From NCBI GenBank assembly GCA_036381035.1, contig DASVDQ010000065.1, forward strand, positions 45,307 through 109,306: a DNA stretch of 64,000 bases, in the 5' to 3' direction. Position 1 is the first letter of the stretch. Each line of letters begins with the position of its first letter. The notes beneath the pieces are model-generated. The model searched no databases, was not told the DNA's origin, and was given only the letters and a program-made list of their open reading frames with translations. This stretch comes from Trueperaceae bacterium. GTDB taxonomy: Bacteria > Deinococcota > Deinococci > Deinococcales > Trueperaceae. Of this stretch, positions 1-7,758 are shown one piece after another. Both the position numbers and the translations under genes were made by a program.

Positions 1-2
1 AC

Positions 3-755
3 GAGGCGCAGCTCGCCGCCCTGCCGGACGCGCCGAACGTCGTCTACATGGCGGCCATGAAGTTCGGCACGACCGGCCAGGAGCACCGCACCTGGGCGAT
101 GAACACCTACCTGCCCGGCCGCGTGGCCGAGCGCTTCAGGGACGCGCGCATCGTGGCGTTCTCGAGCGGCAACGTCTACCCGCTGACCCCGCTGACCTCC
201 GGCGCGCCCACCGAGGACGACCCCGTAGGACCGGTGGGCGAGTACGCCTGGTCGGTCCTCGGGCGCGAGCGCCTGTTCCACCACTTCTCGCTGCAGCACG
301 GCACCCAGGTCGCGCTGCTGAGGCTGAACTACGCCGTCGAGATGCGCTACGGCGTGCTCGTGGACATCGCGCTGGCCGTGCGCGACGGTCGGCCGGTGGA
401 CGTCTCGATGGGCCACGTGAACGTGATCTGGCAGGGCGACGCCAACGAGGTCGCCCTGCGCGCGCTGCTGCACTGCGACTCGCCGCCGCGGGTCATCAAC
501 GTCACCGGGCCCGAGACCGCCTCGGTGCGCCGGCTCGCCCTGCGCCTGGGCGAGCGCCTGGGCAGGGAGCCCGTGTTCGCCGGCGAGGAGCAGGGCAGCG
601 CGCTCCTCAACGACGCCTCGCGGGCCCACGCGCTGTTCGGCTACCCGCGCGTCGCGCTGAACACGATGGTCGACTGGGTGGCCGACTGGGTCGCCGGGGA
701 CGGCGAGACCCTCGGCAAGCCCACGAAGTTCCAGGTGCGGACGGGCGAGTTCTGA
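3..755 (+). CDS. NAD-dependent epimerase/dehydratase (extended SDR), 5' end outside window
   Basis: The frame is open from the window edge, so the N-terminus with the Rossmann glycine motif is missing. What remains looks like an extended SDR: a strand ending VAFSSGNVY (the usual catalytic Ser region), then a YAWSVLGRE stretch that sits where the YxxxK motif is expected but lacks the lysine, then LRLNYAVEM and INVTGPE, typical of the substrate half of NAD-dependent epimerases. The missing YxxxK lysine makes the exact reaction uncertain. The stop overlaps the next start by one base (TGATG), so it is very likely cotranscribed with the DapA-family gene. A sugar or sugar-acid substrate is an inference from the neighbours only. 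Confidence 0.75.
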   Translation, partial: EAQLAALPDAPNVVYMAAMKFGTTGQEHRTWAMNTYLPGRVAERFRDARIVAFSSGNVYPLTPLTSGAPTEDDPVGPVGEYAWSVLGRERLFHHFSLQHGTQVALLRLNYAVEMRYGVLVDIALAVRDGRPVDVSMGHVNVIWQGDANEVALRALLHCDSPPRVINVTGPETASVRRLALRLGERLGREPVFAGEEQGSALLNDASRAHALFGYPRVALNTMVDWVADWVAGDGETLGKPTKFQVRTGEF

Positions 756-1804
756 TGGCGTTGAGCGACGGCAAGGCCGCGCTGCTGAGGGAGGGCACGG
801 TCATCCCGGCCCACCCGCTGGCGCTGGACGCCGCGAGGCGGCTCGACGAGAGGAGGCAGCGGGCGCTGACGCGCTACTACGCCGCGGCGGGCGCGGGCGG
901 CGTGGCCGTGGGGGTGCACACGACCCAGTTCGCGATACGGGACGCGGGGCTCCTCGAGCCGGTGCTGCGCCTCGCCGCCGCGACCGCGGACGAGGCGGTG
1001 CGTGGCAGGCCGTTCGTGAAGGTCGCCGGCGTCCTCGGCGCCCGGGAGCAGGCCCTGCGGGAGGCCGAGCTCGCGGCGTCCCTCGGCTACGACGTCGCCC
1101 TGCTGAGCCTCAAGGGCCTCGACCACTCGAGCGAGGCCGACCTGGTGAGGCACGCCGAGGAGGTGTCGCGGGTCCTGCCCGTCATGGGCTTCTACCTGCA
1201 GACGGCCGTGGGCGGTAGGCGCCTCTCGCACGCGTTCTGGCGCGACCTCGCCGAGCTGCCCGGCCTGGTGGCGATCAAGGTGGCGCCGTTCGACAGGTAC
1301 GCGACGCTGGACGTCGTGCGCGCCGTGGCGGCCTCGTCGCGGGCGCACGAGGTGGCGCTCTACACCGGGAACGACGACAACATCGTCGTCGACCTGCTCA
1401 CGCCGTACCGCGTCGTCGTCGACGGACGCGTCGTGGAGAAGCGCATCGTGGGCGGCCTCCTCGGTCAGTGGGCCGTGTGGACGCGCGTGGCCGTGGAGCT
1501 GCTCGAGGAGGTGAAGCGCGTGCGCGAGGGGGACAGCGTGCCCGCCGAGCTGCTCGCGCGCGCCGCGCGCTGGACCGACGCCAACGCCGCCGTCTTCGAC
1601 GCCGCGAACCGCTTCGCCGGGGTGATCGCCGGCGTACACGAGGTGCTGAGGCGCCAGGGACTGCTCGAGGGCACCTGGTGCCTCGACCCGGACGAGGGCC
1701 TCTCGCCCGGCCAGGCCCAGGAGATCGAGCGCGTCTACCGCGAGCACCCCGACCTCACCGACGACGCCTTCGTGAGGGCGCACCTGGCGGAGTGGCTGGC
1801 CTGA
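755..1804 (+). CDS. Dihydrodipicolinate synthase (DapA/NanA) family class I aldolase
   Basis: This 349-residue TIM-barrel protein of the DHDPS/N-acetylneuraminate lyase family would form a Schiff base with an oxo-acid. The likely Schiff-base lysine is K175 in LVAIKVAPF, and the family tyrosine lies in MGFYLQ near residue 147. It is longer than typical DapA (about 295 residues) and lacks the GTTGE-type pocket sequence, so lysine biosynthesis is unlikely; a catabolic sugar-acid aldolase or dehydratase fits better. The start overlaps the upstream SDR stop by one base. It ends 44 bases from the convergent sugar operon, which suggests but does not prove a shared sugar pathway. Confidence 0.8.
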   Translation: MALSDGKAALLREGTVIPAHPLALDAARRLDERRQRALTRYYAAAGAGGVAVGVHTTQFAIRDAGLLEPVLRLAAATADEAVRGRPFVKVAGVLGAREQALREAELAASLGYDVALLSLKGLDHSSEADLVRHAEEVSRVLPVMGFYLQTAVGGRRLSHAFWRDLAELPGLVAIKVAPFDRYATLDVVRAVAASSRAHEVALYTGNDDNIVVDLLTPYRVVVDGRVVEKRIVGGLLGQWAVWTRVAVELLEEVKRVREGDSVPAELLARAARWTDANAAVFDAANRFAGVIAGVHEVLRRQGLLEGTWCLDPDEGLSPGQAQEIERVYREHPDLTDDAFVRAHLAEWLA

Positions 1805-1848
1805 CGGACCCCCCGCGCGACGAGCGCCCTGCGGACGACCCGGGACCG

Positions 1849-2628
1849 CTAGCTCCCGCGCCGGCGCTCCGCCAGCGCCTCGCGGCGCGCCTCGAGCATG
1901 AGGTCCTCGTGCGCGTCGAACACCTCGTCGTTCGAGGCGAGGGACGCGCCGGGCACCGTCGGCGACACGAACGTGGGCAGCTCGATGCCCCTCTCCGCCA
2001 GCTTCAGGGCCGCCCTGACGTTGAGCTCCTGGACGAGGGCCATGGCAACGATCGTCGACGCCCCGCCCACGGGGCGGCGCCAGCCCTCCACCGCCACGAG
2101 GGCGTCCTCCACGGGGACGCCGGTGTCGATGACGACGTCGGCCACCTCGGCCAGCCGCTTGCCCGAGCTGTGCTCAGGCGGCCGCGAGAGGTTCGCCTTC
2201 GCGGTGATCGCCACGACCGTCACCCCGCGCTCGCGGCAGTACATCGACGCCTCGATCGCGGCCGAGTTGCGTCCGCCGTGGGAGATCGCCACGAGAACGT
2301 CGCCGCGGCGTATGGGCTCGTGGGAGAGGAAGCGCTCGATGTAGCCCTCGGTCCGCTCGAGCCACAGCAGCTCGCGGACGCCGCCGGAGCCGAGGACGTC
2401 GTGCCACATCACGCGCGGGTCGGTGAGGGGATGGAGCCCGACGTAGCCGCCGTAGCGGGGGAAGGCGTCCTGCGTGGGCAGCACCGAGTGCCCGCTGCCG
2501 AACAGGTGGACGAGGTGGCGGGACGCCAGCGCCTCGGCCATGCGCGTCGCGGCCTCGTCCAGGGCGGCGTCCTGCGACCGCGCCGTCTCCTGCAGTATGG
2601 CGGTGAGTCTCTCCAGGAACTGGCTCAT
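1849..2628 (-). CDS. SIS-domain sugar-phosphate isomerase-like protein
   Basis: The 259-residue product carries one SIS (sugar isomerase) fold. HLFGSGHSVL near residues 35-44 and VAISHGGRNSAAIE near 110-123 match the phosphosugar-binding loops of this family; the whole resembles the UPF0309-type sugar isomerase domain proteins. The ATG at 2628 was chosen because AAGGAGAG lies 5 bases upstream and the longer frame runs antisense to noncoding-like sequence. It is the last gene of the minus-strand operon, 8 bases after the GntR gene. With an adjacent kinase and transporter, a cytoplasmic role in amino-sugar phosphate isomerisation is likely but the substrate is not shown. Confidence 0.85.
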   Translation of the reverse strand: MSQFLERLTAILQETARSQDAALDEAATRMAEALASRHLVHLFGSGHSVLPTQDAFPRYGGYVGLHPLTDPRVMWHDVLGSGGVRELLWLERTEGYIERFLSHEPIRRGDVLVAISHGGRNSAAIEASMYCRERGVTVVAITAKANLSRPPEHSSGKRLAEVADVVIDTGVPVEDALVAVEGWRRPVGGASTIVAMALVQELNVRAALKLAERGIELPTFVSPTVPGASLASNDEVFDAHEDLMLEARREALAERRRGS

Positions 2629-2636
2629 AGCTCTCC

Positions 2637-3437
2637 TTAGCCGCGCTGGCGCCGCGCCCCGCGAGCCGGTCGCGCCTCGGCGCTCTTGGGTCCCGCCGCC
2701 TCGCCCTTGAGGACCCAGCGGATGCGGTAGCGGTCGCCGCGCATGATCGACGCCGTGAACTCGAAGGCCTCGCCCGCCGCGATGGCCACGCGCTCGACGT
2801 AGAAGCCGCAGTCGTTGGGCGCGACGCCGAGCAGGGCCGCGTCGGCCCTCCCTATGGCCGTGACCGAGAACGTCTCGTGCGCCTCCTCGATCTCCAGGCC
2901 GTACCTGCTCCGCAGGGTCTCGTAGAGCGAGGCGTCCTCCGGCAGCACGGCGAGCAGGTCGGGGAAGCGCTCCTCGACGAGGTAGGTCGTCTGCACGCCT
3001 ATGGGCTGGCCGTCGCCGGTGCGCAGGCGCTTGAGCAGGTAGAGCGGCTGGCCGTTCGGGACGCCCAGGCGGCTCGCGACGGGCCTGGGCGCGGGCACCA
3101 CGCCGCCCTGCACGAGGCGCGCCCCCGCGCGCAGCCCCAGCGCGCCCATGTCCTGCGTGAACGACGTCAGGCCGCGCTCGCCGGCCGTGAGGGTCGGCTT
3201 GCGCACGAAGGTGCCGCGCCCCGGCCCGCGCTCCAGGTAGCCGTCGAGCACGAGGTTGCGGAGCGCCTGCCTCACCGTCACCCGGCTCACGCCGTACGCC
3301 TCCACCAGCTGCTCCTCGGTGGGGATGCGCTCGCCGGCCGCCCACCTGCCGGCGAGGATCTGCCGGCGGAGGAGCGTCTCGAGCTGGTGGTAGAGCGGCT
3401 CCGGCCTGGCCCTGTCGACCGTGGGCTCACGCGTCAC
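2637..3437 (-). CDS. GntR-family regulator, HutC/UTRA subfamily
   Basis: The 266-residue regulator has an N-terminal winged helix (about residues 12-80; PLYHQLETLLRRQI, VSRVTVRQALRNLV, LERGPGRGTFV) and a C-terminal UTRA effector domain (about 95-245). UTRA domains of NagR/YvoA type bind sugar phosphates, which fits the surrounding operon. The start is GTG at 3437, overlapping the kinase stop in a GTGA junction. The probable target is the palindrome at 7628-7643 in front of the operon, so feedback control by a sugar phosphate made by the neighbouring kinase or isomerase is a reasonable inference. Confidence 0.88.
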   Translation of the reverse strand: MTREPTVDRARPEPLYHQLETLLRRQILAGRWAAGERIPTEEQLVEAYGVSRVTVRQALRNLVLDGYLERGPGRGTFVRKPTLTAGERGLTSFTQDMGALGLRAGARLVQGGVVPAPRPVASRLGVPNGQPLYLLKRLRTGDGQPIGVQTTYLVEERFPDLLAVLPEDASLYETLRSRYGLEIEEAHETFSVTAIGRADAALLGVAPNDCGFYVERVAIAAGEAFEFTASIMRGDRYRIRWVLKGEAAGPKSAEARPARGARRQRG

Positions 3438-4486
3438 GGCAGGTACACCTCGTCTCCCTCCTTCGCGTAGACGGCGGCCCCGAACGCCCCCGCCGCCCGG
3501 CCCAGCTCGGCCACGCGGACCGGCGTGTCCCGCACCGAGGGCGACGCCGTGACGGCGTAGACCGCGCGGAGTCGCGGCAGCAGCTCGGCCACCAGGTCGG
3601 CCACGCCGCCGCTGACCACGATGACCTGAGGGTCGAAGAGCGACGCCAGCGAGGCGAGGCCGGCGCCGAACTCGGCGACGAACCCGTCGATGACCGCCGC
3701 GGCCTCGCCGTCCCCCGCCGCGGCGGCCGCCTCGAGCTCGTGGGCGCCGACGGGCCGCCTCAGCCGGGAGGCGCGCCTCTCCAGCGCGAGGCCGGAGGCC
3801 GTCGCCTCCCACGGGCCGACCTGCGGCGGCTCGGCGGCCGGGGGTGAGGCATCGTCGGCGGCGCGGCGTGGCGCCTTCGCTGGCGCGCTCGCGGTCGCCG
3901 CGTCTTCGGCCCGTCGGGCGGACGACGCGTCGTCCGCCGCGCTCCGGGGCGGCGCCCCGCAGGAGAGCCAACCGAACGAGCCCGCCGTGCCGTTCGCGCC
4001 GCGCACGAGCCGCCCCGAGCGCATGATCGCCCCGCCTATGCCGGTCCCGACGGTCACGAGCAGCGCGTCCCTCACCCCTCGCGCCGCCCCGAAGCGCGCC
4101 TCGCCCAGCAGGGCCATGTGGCCGTCGTTCGCGAGCGCCACCGGGGCGCGAAGCCGCGCGCTCAGCTCGCCGGCGACGTCGCGCCCCTCCAGGTAGGGCA
4201 CGTTCGGGACCCAGGCGGCGACGCCGCCGGCGACCCGGCCGGGCACCCCGACCGCGACGGCCGCCACCGGGGGCGCTGCCGCCGCGGCGACGAGCTCGAC
4301 GAGGGAGCCGAGGCCGCCGGGCAGCGCGGCGGCGGACGCGAGCGCGGGGCTGGCGTCAGCGCCCGACCAGACGGCGACGCGCACGTTCGTCCCGCCCACG
4401 TCGACGCCGACGTAGCGTGGCCGGAGCGGCGGCCGCGGCGGCTCGCTCGCCGGCCCCGCGTGCGCGTGCGGGCGGCGCCGCGTCAC
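3434..4486 (-). CDS. ROK-family sugar kinase with a low-complexity insert in the zinc region
   Basis: This 350-residue ROK kinase shows the ATP phosphate loop YVGVDVGGTNVRVAVW (about residues 25-40), the catalytic Asp in ANDGHMALLGEA (D121) and the second phosphate loop TVGTGIGGAI (about 145-154). It would phosphorylate an imported sugar or amino sugar in the cytoplasm. Most ROK proteins carry a Cys-x-Cys-Gly-x(4)-Cys zinc site after the GxxG turn; here only one Cys (C176) remains and an Ala/Asp/Arg-rich stretch (about residues 178-226) occupies the place. The DNA of the insert includes a 22-base perfect palindrome (3917-3938). GTGA overlaps join it to the permease before and the regulator after. 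Confidence 0.85.
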   Translation of the reverse strand: MTRRRPHAHAGPASEPPRPPLRPRYVGVDVGGTNVRVAVWSGADASPALASAAALPGGLGSLVELVAAAAAPPVAAVAVGVPGRVAGGVAAWVPNVPYLEGRDVAGELSARLRAPVALANDGHMALLGEARFGAARGVRDALLVTVGTGIGGAIMRSGRLVRGANGTAGSFGWLSCGAPPRSAADDASSARRAEDAATASAPAKAPRRAADDASPPAAEPPQVGPWEATASGLALERRASRLRRPVGAHELEAAAAAGDGEAAAVIDGFVAEFGAGLASLASLFDPQVIVVSGGVADLVAELLPRLRAVYAVTASPSVRDTPVRVAELGRAAGAFGAAVYAKEGDEVYLP

Positions 4487-5340
4487 CCCTTCACCCCCGT
4501 GGTCGCCACGCCGGCGATGAAGAAGCGCTGCAGCAGCAGGAAGAGCACCACGCTCGGGACGATCGCGACGGCCGCGCCCGCCATGACCACGTTCTGGAAG
4601 CGCACGGCGCTGGTGTACGACACGAGCCGGTTGAGCGCGAGCACGACGGTGTGCATGCGCTCGCTCTGCAGCACCGTGAGCGGCCACAGGAACGAGTTCC
4701 AGTGGAACACGAAGGCGAACACCAGGAGGCTGGCGATCGCCGGGCCCAGCAGCGGCGCCACGACGCGCCAGAGGATCGTCCACTCCGACGCCCCGTCGAT
4801 GCGGGCCGACTCCAGCAGCTCGTTGGGGATGCCCGCGATGAACTGGCGCATCAGGAAGATCCCGAAGGCGTTAGCGAGGTAGGGGAGCATCGCGCCGAGG
4901 TAGGTGTCGACGAGCCCGAGAGACTCGACGATCCTGAACAGGGGCACGAGCGTCACGATCGGCGGCAGGAACATCGTGGCGAGGACGAGGTTGAAGAGGA
5001 AGTCCCGCCCGCGGAAGCGGTGCTTGGCGAACACGTAGCCCGCCATCAGGCTGGTCAGGAGGATGCCGAGCGTCGTGCCGCCGGCGATGAGCAGGCTGTT
5101 CAGGAAGGCCCGCGCGTAGTCCACCACCCTGAACGCCTCCTCGTAGGCCTCGAGGCTCGGCGCCGCCGGCAGCCAGACCGGCGGGGACGCCTGGAGCTCC
5201 TGCGGCGTCTTGAGGCTGGAGGCGAGCATCCAGAACAGCGGGAACAGCATGACGACGGCGATGAGCACGGCCAGGGCCACGCTGAGCGCGGCCGCGACGC
5301 GGCGCCCGGCCACCCGCCCTCCTGCGGCCGACGCGGTCAC
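4483..5340 (-). CDS. Sugar ABC transporter permease, MalG/UgpE type
   Basis: The 285-residue membrane protein has six predicted helices and the binding-protein-dependent transport signature ESARIDGASEWTILWRVVAP (EAA loop) near residues 195-214, which docks the ATPase. The sequence style LAVVMLFPLFWML then SLKTP is typical of the CUT1 second permease. The start is GTG at 5340 within a GTGA overlap with the first permease stop. It should pair with the 5337-6221 product in the inner membrane. No ATPase gene of the MsmK/UgpC type is in the operon, so an ATPase encoded elsewhere must serve it. Confidence 0.9.
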   Translation of the reverse strand: MTASAAGGRVAGRRVAAALSVALAVLIAVVMLFPLFWMLASSLKTPQELQASPPVWLPAAPSLEAYEEAFRVVDYARAFLNSLLIAGGTTLGILLTSLMAGYVFAKHRFRGRDFLFNLVLATMFLPPIVTLVPLFRIVESLGLVDTYLGAMLPYLANAFGIFLMRQFIAGIPNELLESARIDGASEWTILWRVVAPLLGPAIASLLVFAFVFHWNSFLWPLTVLQSERMHTVVLALNRLVSYTSAVRFQNVVMAGAAVAIVPSVVLFLLLQRFFIAGVATTGVKG

Positions 5341-6221
5341 GGTCCTTCCTCCGGGGAGCCGCGCAACAGGCGCATCACGGCCCCGACGGCCGCCACCAGG
5401 ACCAGGAACAGCACGAAGGCCATCGCGCTGGCCCTGCCCGCCTGCCCGAACTCGAACGCCGAGCGGTAGACCTGGAACGACAGCACGTTCGTGGCGTTCG
5501 CCGGCCCGCCCTGGGTGAGCACGTAGACGGGCTCGAACACCTGCACCGTGTTGATGAGCGCGATGACGACGACGAAGAGCAGGGTGCGCCTCAACAGCGG
5601 CAGCGTGACGTGGAGCGTGCGCTGCAGTGCGTTGGCCCCGTCGATCACGGCCGCCTCGTAGTAGACGTCGGGGATCTGCGTCAGCCCGGCGATGACGAGG
5701 ACCGTGTAGTAGCCAAGCGTCTGCCAGACGTTGAAGATGACCAGCGAGGGGAGCGCGGTGTCGACGGAGCCGAGCCACGCCTGACGCGGCACGCCGAACG
5801 CACCGAGGACCTGGTTGAGGGGACCGTAGAGCGGGGAGTAGAGGTAGCCCCAGATGATCGCCACCGCGATCGTGGGGATCATGTAAGGGACGAACAGGAC
5901 CGACCGCAGCGCCGCCCGCCCGCGCGTGAGGCCGCGGTAGAGGAACTGGCCGAGCAGGAACGACAGCGGCAGTATCAGGACGAGGCACAGGCCCGCGTAG
6001 GCGAGCGTGTTGCGCAGGGCGGCGTTGAAGACGCGGTCGCCGAAGAGGCTCGCGAAGTTCTCGAGGCCCACGAACGTCATGCCCGAGAGCGGCGTGTACA
6101 TCGACCACTCGTTGAGGCTGATCCACGCCGTGAGGAAGACCGGCGCCACGACGAAGGCCAGCAGCAGCCCCAGCCCCGGCGCCAGCAGCGCCCACGTCGC
6201 GGTCGACGCTCGCGTCAGCAT
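5337..6221 (-). CDS. Sugar ABC transporter permease, MalF/UgpA type
   Basis: The 294-residue inner-membrane protein has six hydrophobic helices and an EAA loop, YYEAAVIDGANALQRTLHVT, near residues 203-222. Motifs such as FVPYMIPTIAVAIIWGYLY and TQGGPANATNVLSFQVY are characteristic of CUT1 first permeases. The ATG at 6221 was preferred to an in-frame TTG seven codons upstream. It lies 72 bases after the binding-protein gene and overlaps the second permease by four bases. Together they would form the translocation pore for the sugar bound by the 6294-7586 lipid-free binding protein. Confidence 0.9.
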   Translation of the reverse strand: MLTRASTATWALLAPGLGLLLAFVVAPVFLTAWISLNEWSMYTPLSGMTFVGLENFASLFGDRVFNAALRNTLAYAGLCLVLILPLSFLLGQFLYRGLTRGRAALRSVLFVPYMIPTIAVAIIWGYLYSPLYGPLNQVLGAFGVPRQAWLGSVDTALPSLVIFNVWQTLGYYTVLVIAGLTQIPDVYYEAAVIDGANALQRTLHVTLPLLRRTLLFVVVIALINTVQVFEPVYVLTQGGPANATNVLSFQVYRSAFEFGQAGRASAMAFVLFLVLVAAVGAVMRLLRGSPEEGP

Positions 6222-6293
6222 GACGGCCCCATCACACGGCAACCGGCCGGGCGCGGTCCTCGCGGGTCGTGCCCGGCCGGCGCGTAGTTCACC

Positions 6294-7586
6294 TCAGCGG
6301 TCGAGGATCGCCTGGACGTCCCTGTCGGCCTGCTGCATCGCCTCCTCGGCGGTGAGCTGTCCGACCTCCATGGCCTCGAGGGCCTGCTGCACCGCGACCG
6401 TGGCCTCGGCGCCGCCGATCAGGGTGGGGAAGGGGACCGCGTTCCCGAGCTGGGAGACGTAGCCCTCGAGGAAGGGCGTGGCCAGCGCGTCCTGGTGAGC
6501 CTCGACGTCGCTGGTGCGGCTCGGCAGGATGCCCATCGACATGAGTATGTCGCCCATCGCGCTCGAGCCGTCCTGGCCGCTGTCGGGGCCGTTCAGCCAG
6601 GCGAGGAAGTCCCAGGCGGCGGCGCGCTGCTCCTCCGAGGCGTTGGCGTTCACGATCGTGAGCCAGGCGTAGGAGACGGGATGCGGTCCGTCGCCGTTGG
6701 GGCCGACGGGGATGGGCGCCGTGGCGATGTCGTCGAACGCCTCTCCCATCGAGTCCCGCAGGGCGCTCTGCCACCAGTTGGCCATGATGATCATCGCGGT
6801 CTGGCCGTTGGCGAAGTGCTGGAGGTACGGGCCGGTGGTGCTGGCGTTGGCCGTGGCCATCGAGGGGTCGGTGTACCCCGCCGCGATGAGCCGCTCGTAG
6901 AGCTGCGCGGCCTCCAGGGCGGCGGGCTCGTCGAGCACGGCCTCGCCGTCGCGGATGAGCGCCCCGCCGTTCGAGTAGACGAGGGACAGCCAGGGATGCA
7001 CGACGCCCGAGTCCCAGGAGTTGATGATGCCGAAGCCCTGCTGGACCGTGACGTTCCCGTCCTTCTTGGTCAGCGCGGCGGCGTACTCCTCGAGCTCCTC
7101 CCAGGTGGTGGGCGGTCCCTCCAGCCCGGCCTCCGCGAAGAGTCGCGTGTTGTAGTTCAGGGCGTAGAGGTTCACCTCGTTGGGGTAGCCGTAGACGGTG
7201 CCGTCGACGCTGACGCTGCCGACCAGCCCGGCTGGCCAGTTGTCGGTGACGTCGGCCGCCAGCTCCTCGGGTATGGGCGCGGCCACGCCGTTCGCGACGA
7301 GCTCGGGGAGCCACAGCTCGTAGATGCCGGCGATCGTCGGGCCGCTGGGGCTGGCCGCCTGCGAGCGCAGCGTCGACAGGAGGTTGCCGAACGGCACGGC
7401 GCGCACCTCGATGGTCACGCCGGGGTTCTCGGCCTCGTAGCGGCCTATCGCCTCCTCGAGCAGCGCCACCGTCTCGGGCGGCCAGTGCGTCAGGTACGTC
7501 AGCTCCTGCGCGAACGCCCCGCCCACGCCGGCGGAGACCAGTGCCGCCAGCAGCCAGCGGACGGGCCTTGGGACGAGCTTCGTCAT
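6294..7586 (-). CDS. Extracellular sugar-binding protein of ABC transporter (SBP family 1)
   Basis: The 430-residue protein begins with a signal peptide (Arg/Lys-rich start, hydrophobic core, cleavage after AFA near residue 26). The mature part has the family-1 solute-binding pattern: LTYLTHWPPE, then RYEAENPGVTIE, YGYPNEVNLYALNYN, and MIIMANWWQSAL. It captures a sugar outside the membrane for the two permeases downstream. A strong GGAGGTG ribosome site lies 6 bases before the ATG. It is the first gene of a six-gene operon (SBP, two permeases, ROK kinase, GntR, SIS protein). No Cys follows the signal, so it is not a lipoprotein. The sugar is not identifiable from sequence; an amino sugar is favoured by the SIS and ROK genes. 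Confidence 0.9.
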   Translation of the reverse strand: MTKLVPRPVRWLLAALVSAGVGGAFAQELTYLTHWPPETVALLEEAIGRYEAENPGVTIEVRAVPFGNLLSTLRSQAASPSGPTIAGIYELWLPELVANGVAAPIPEELAADVTDNWPAGLVGSVSVDGTVYGYPNEVNLYALNYNTRLFAEAGLEGPPTTWEELEEYAAALTKKDGNVTVQQGFGIINSWDSGVVHPWLSLVYSNGGALIRDGEAVLDEPAALEAAQLYERLIAAGYTDPSMATANASTTGPYLQHFANGQTAMIIMANWWQSALRDSMGEAFDDIATAPIPVGPNGDGPHPVSYAWLTIVNANASEEQRAAAWDFLAWLNGPDSGQDGSSAMGDILMSMGILPSRTSDVEAHQDALATPFLEGYVSQLGNAVPFPTLIGGAEATVAVQQALEAMEVGQLTAEEAMQQADRDVQAILDR

Positions 7587-7625
7587 CGGCGCACCTCCAG
7601 TGTCGCGAGCTTGCTGTTCGCTGTG

Positions 7626-7654
7626 ATGTTATATTGATGTAACAAAGTCCGCAA
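7626..7654 (-). promoter_or_regulatory. Promoter and probable GntR operator of the sugar operon
   Basis: On the minus strand a -35 box TTGCGG (7649-7654) is followed after 17 bases by a -10 box TAACAT (7626-7631). Between and overlapping them is a palindrome at 7628-7643, GTTAYATYRATRTAAC in consensus, with every position symmetric apart from purine/pyrimidine swaps that make the two arms read GTTATATT and GTTACATC. A regulator bound here would block RNA polymerase. The GntR/UTRA protein of the same operon is the obvious candidate. Confidence 0.6.
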
Positions 7655-7758
7655 CCGTCCGGAGCGCTGGGACGAGCCGGACCGCTCGCCATAGGGAGCG
7701 TGTGGGCGGCCCGGGCCGCTCCACGCGCCCGGCGCCTCGCCACGTCGTACCCTCGGCT

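Noticed and set aside
6222..6242. Upstream TTG start for the first sugar permease
   Set aside because: The ATG at 6221 gives a normal permease N-terminus; the seven extra residues are polar and unconserved in style.
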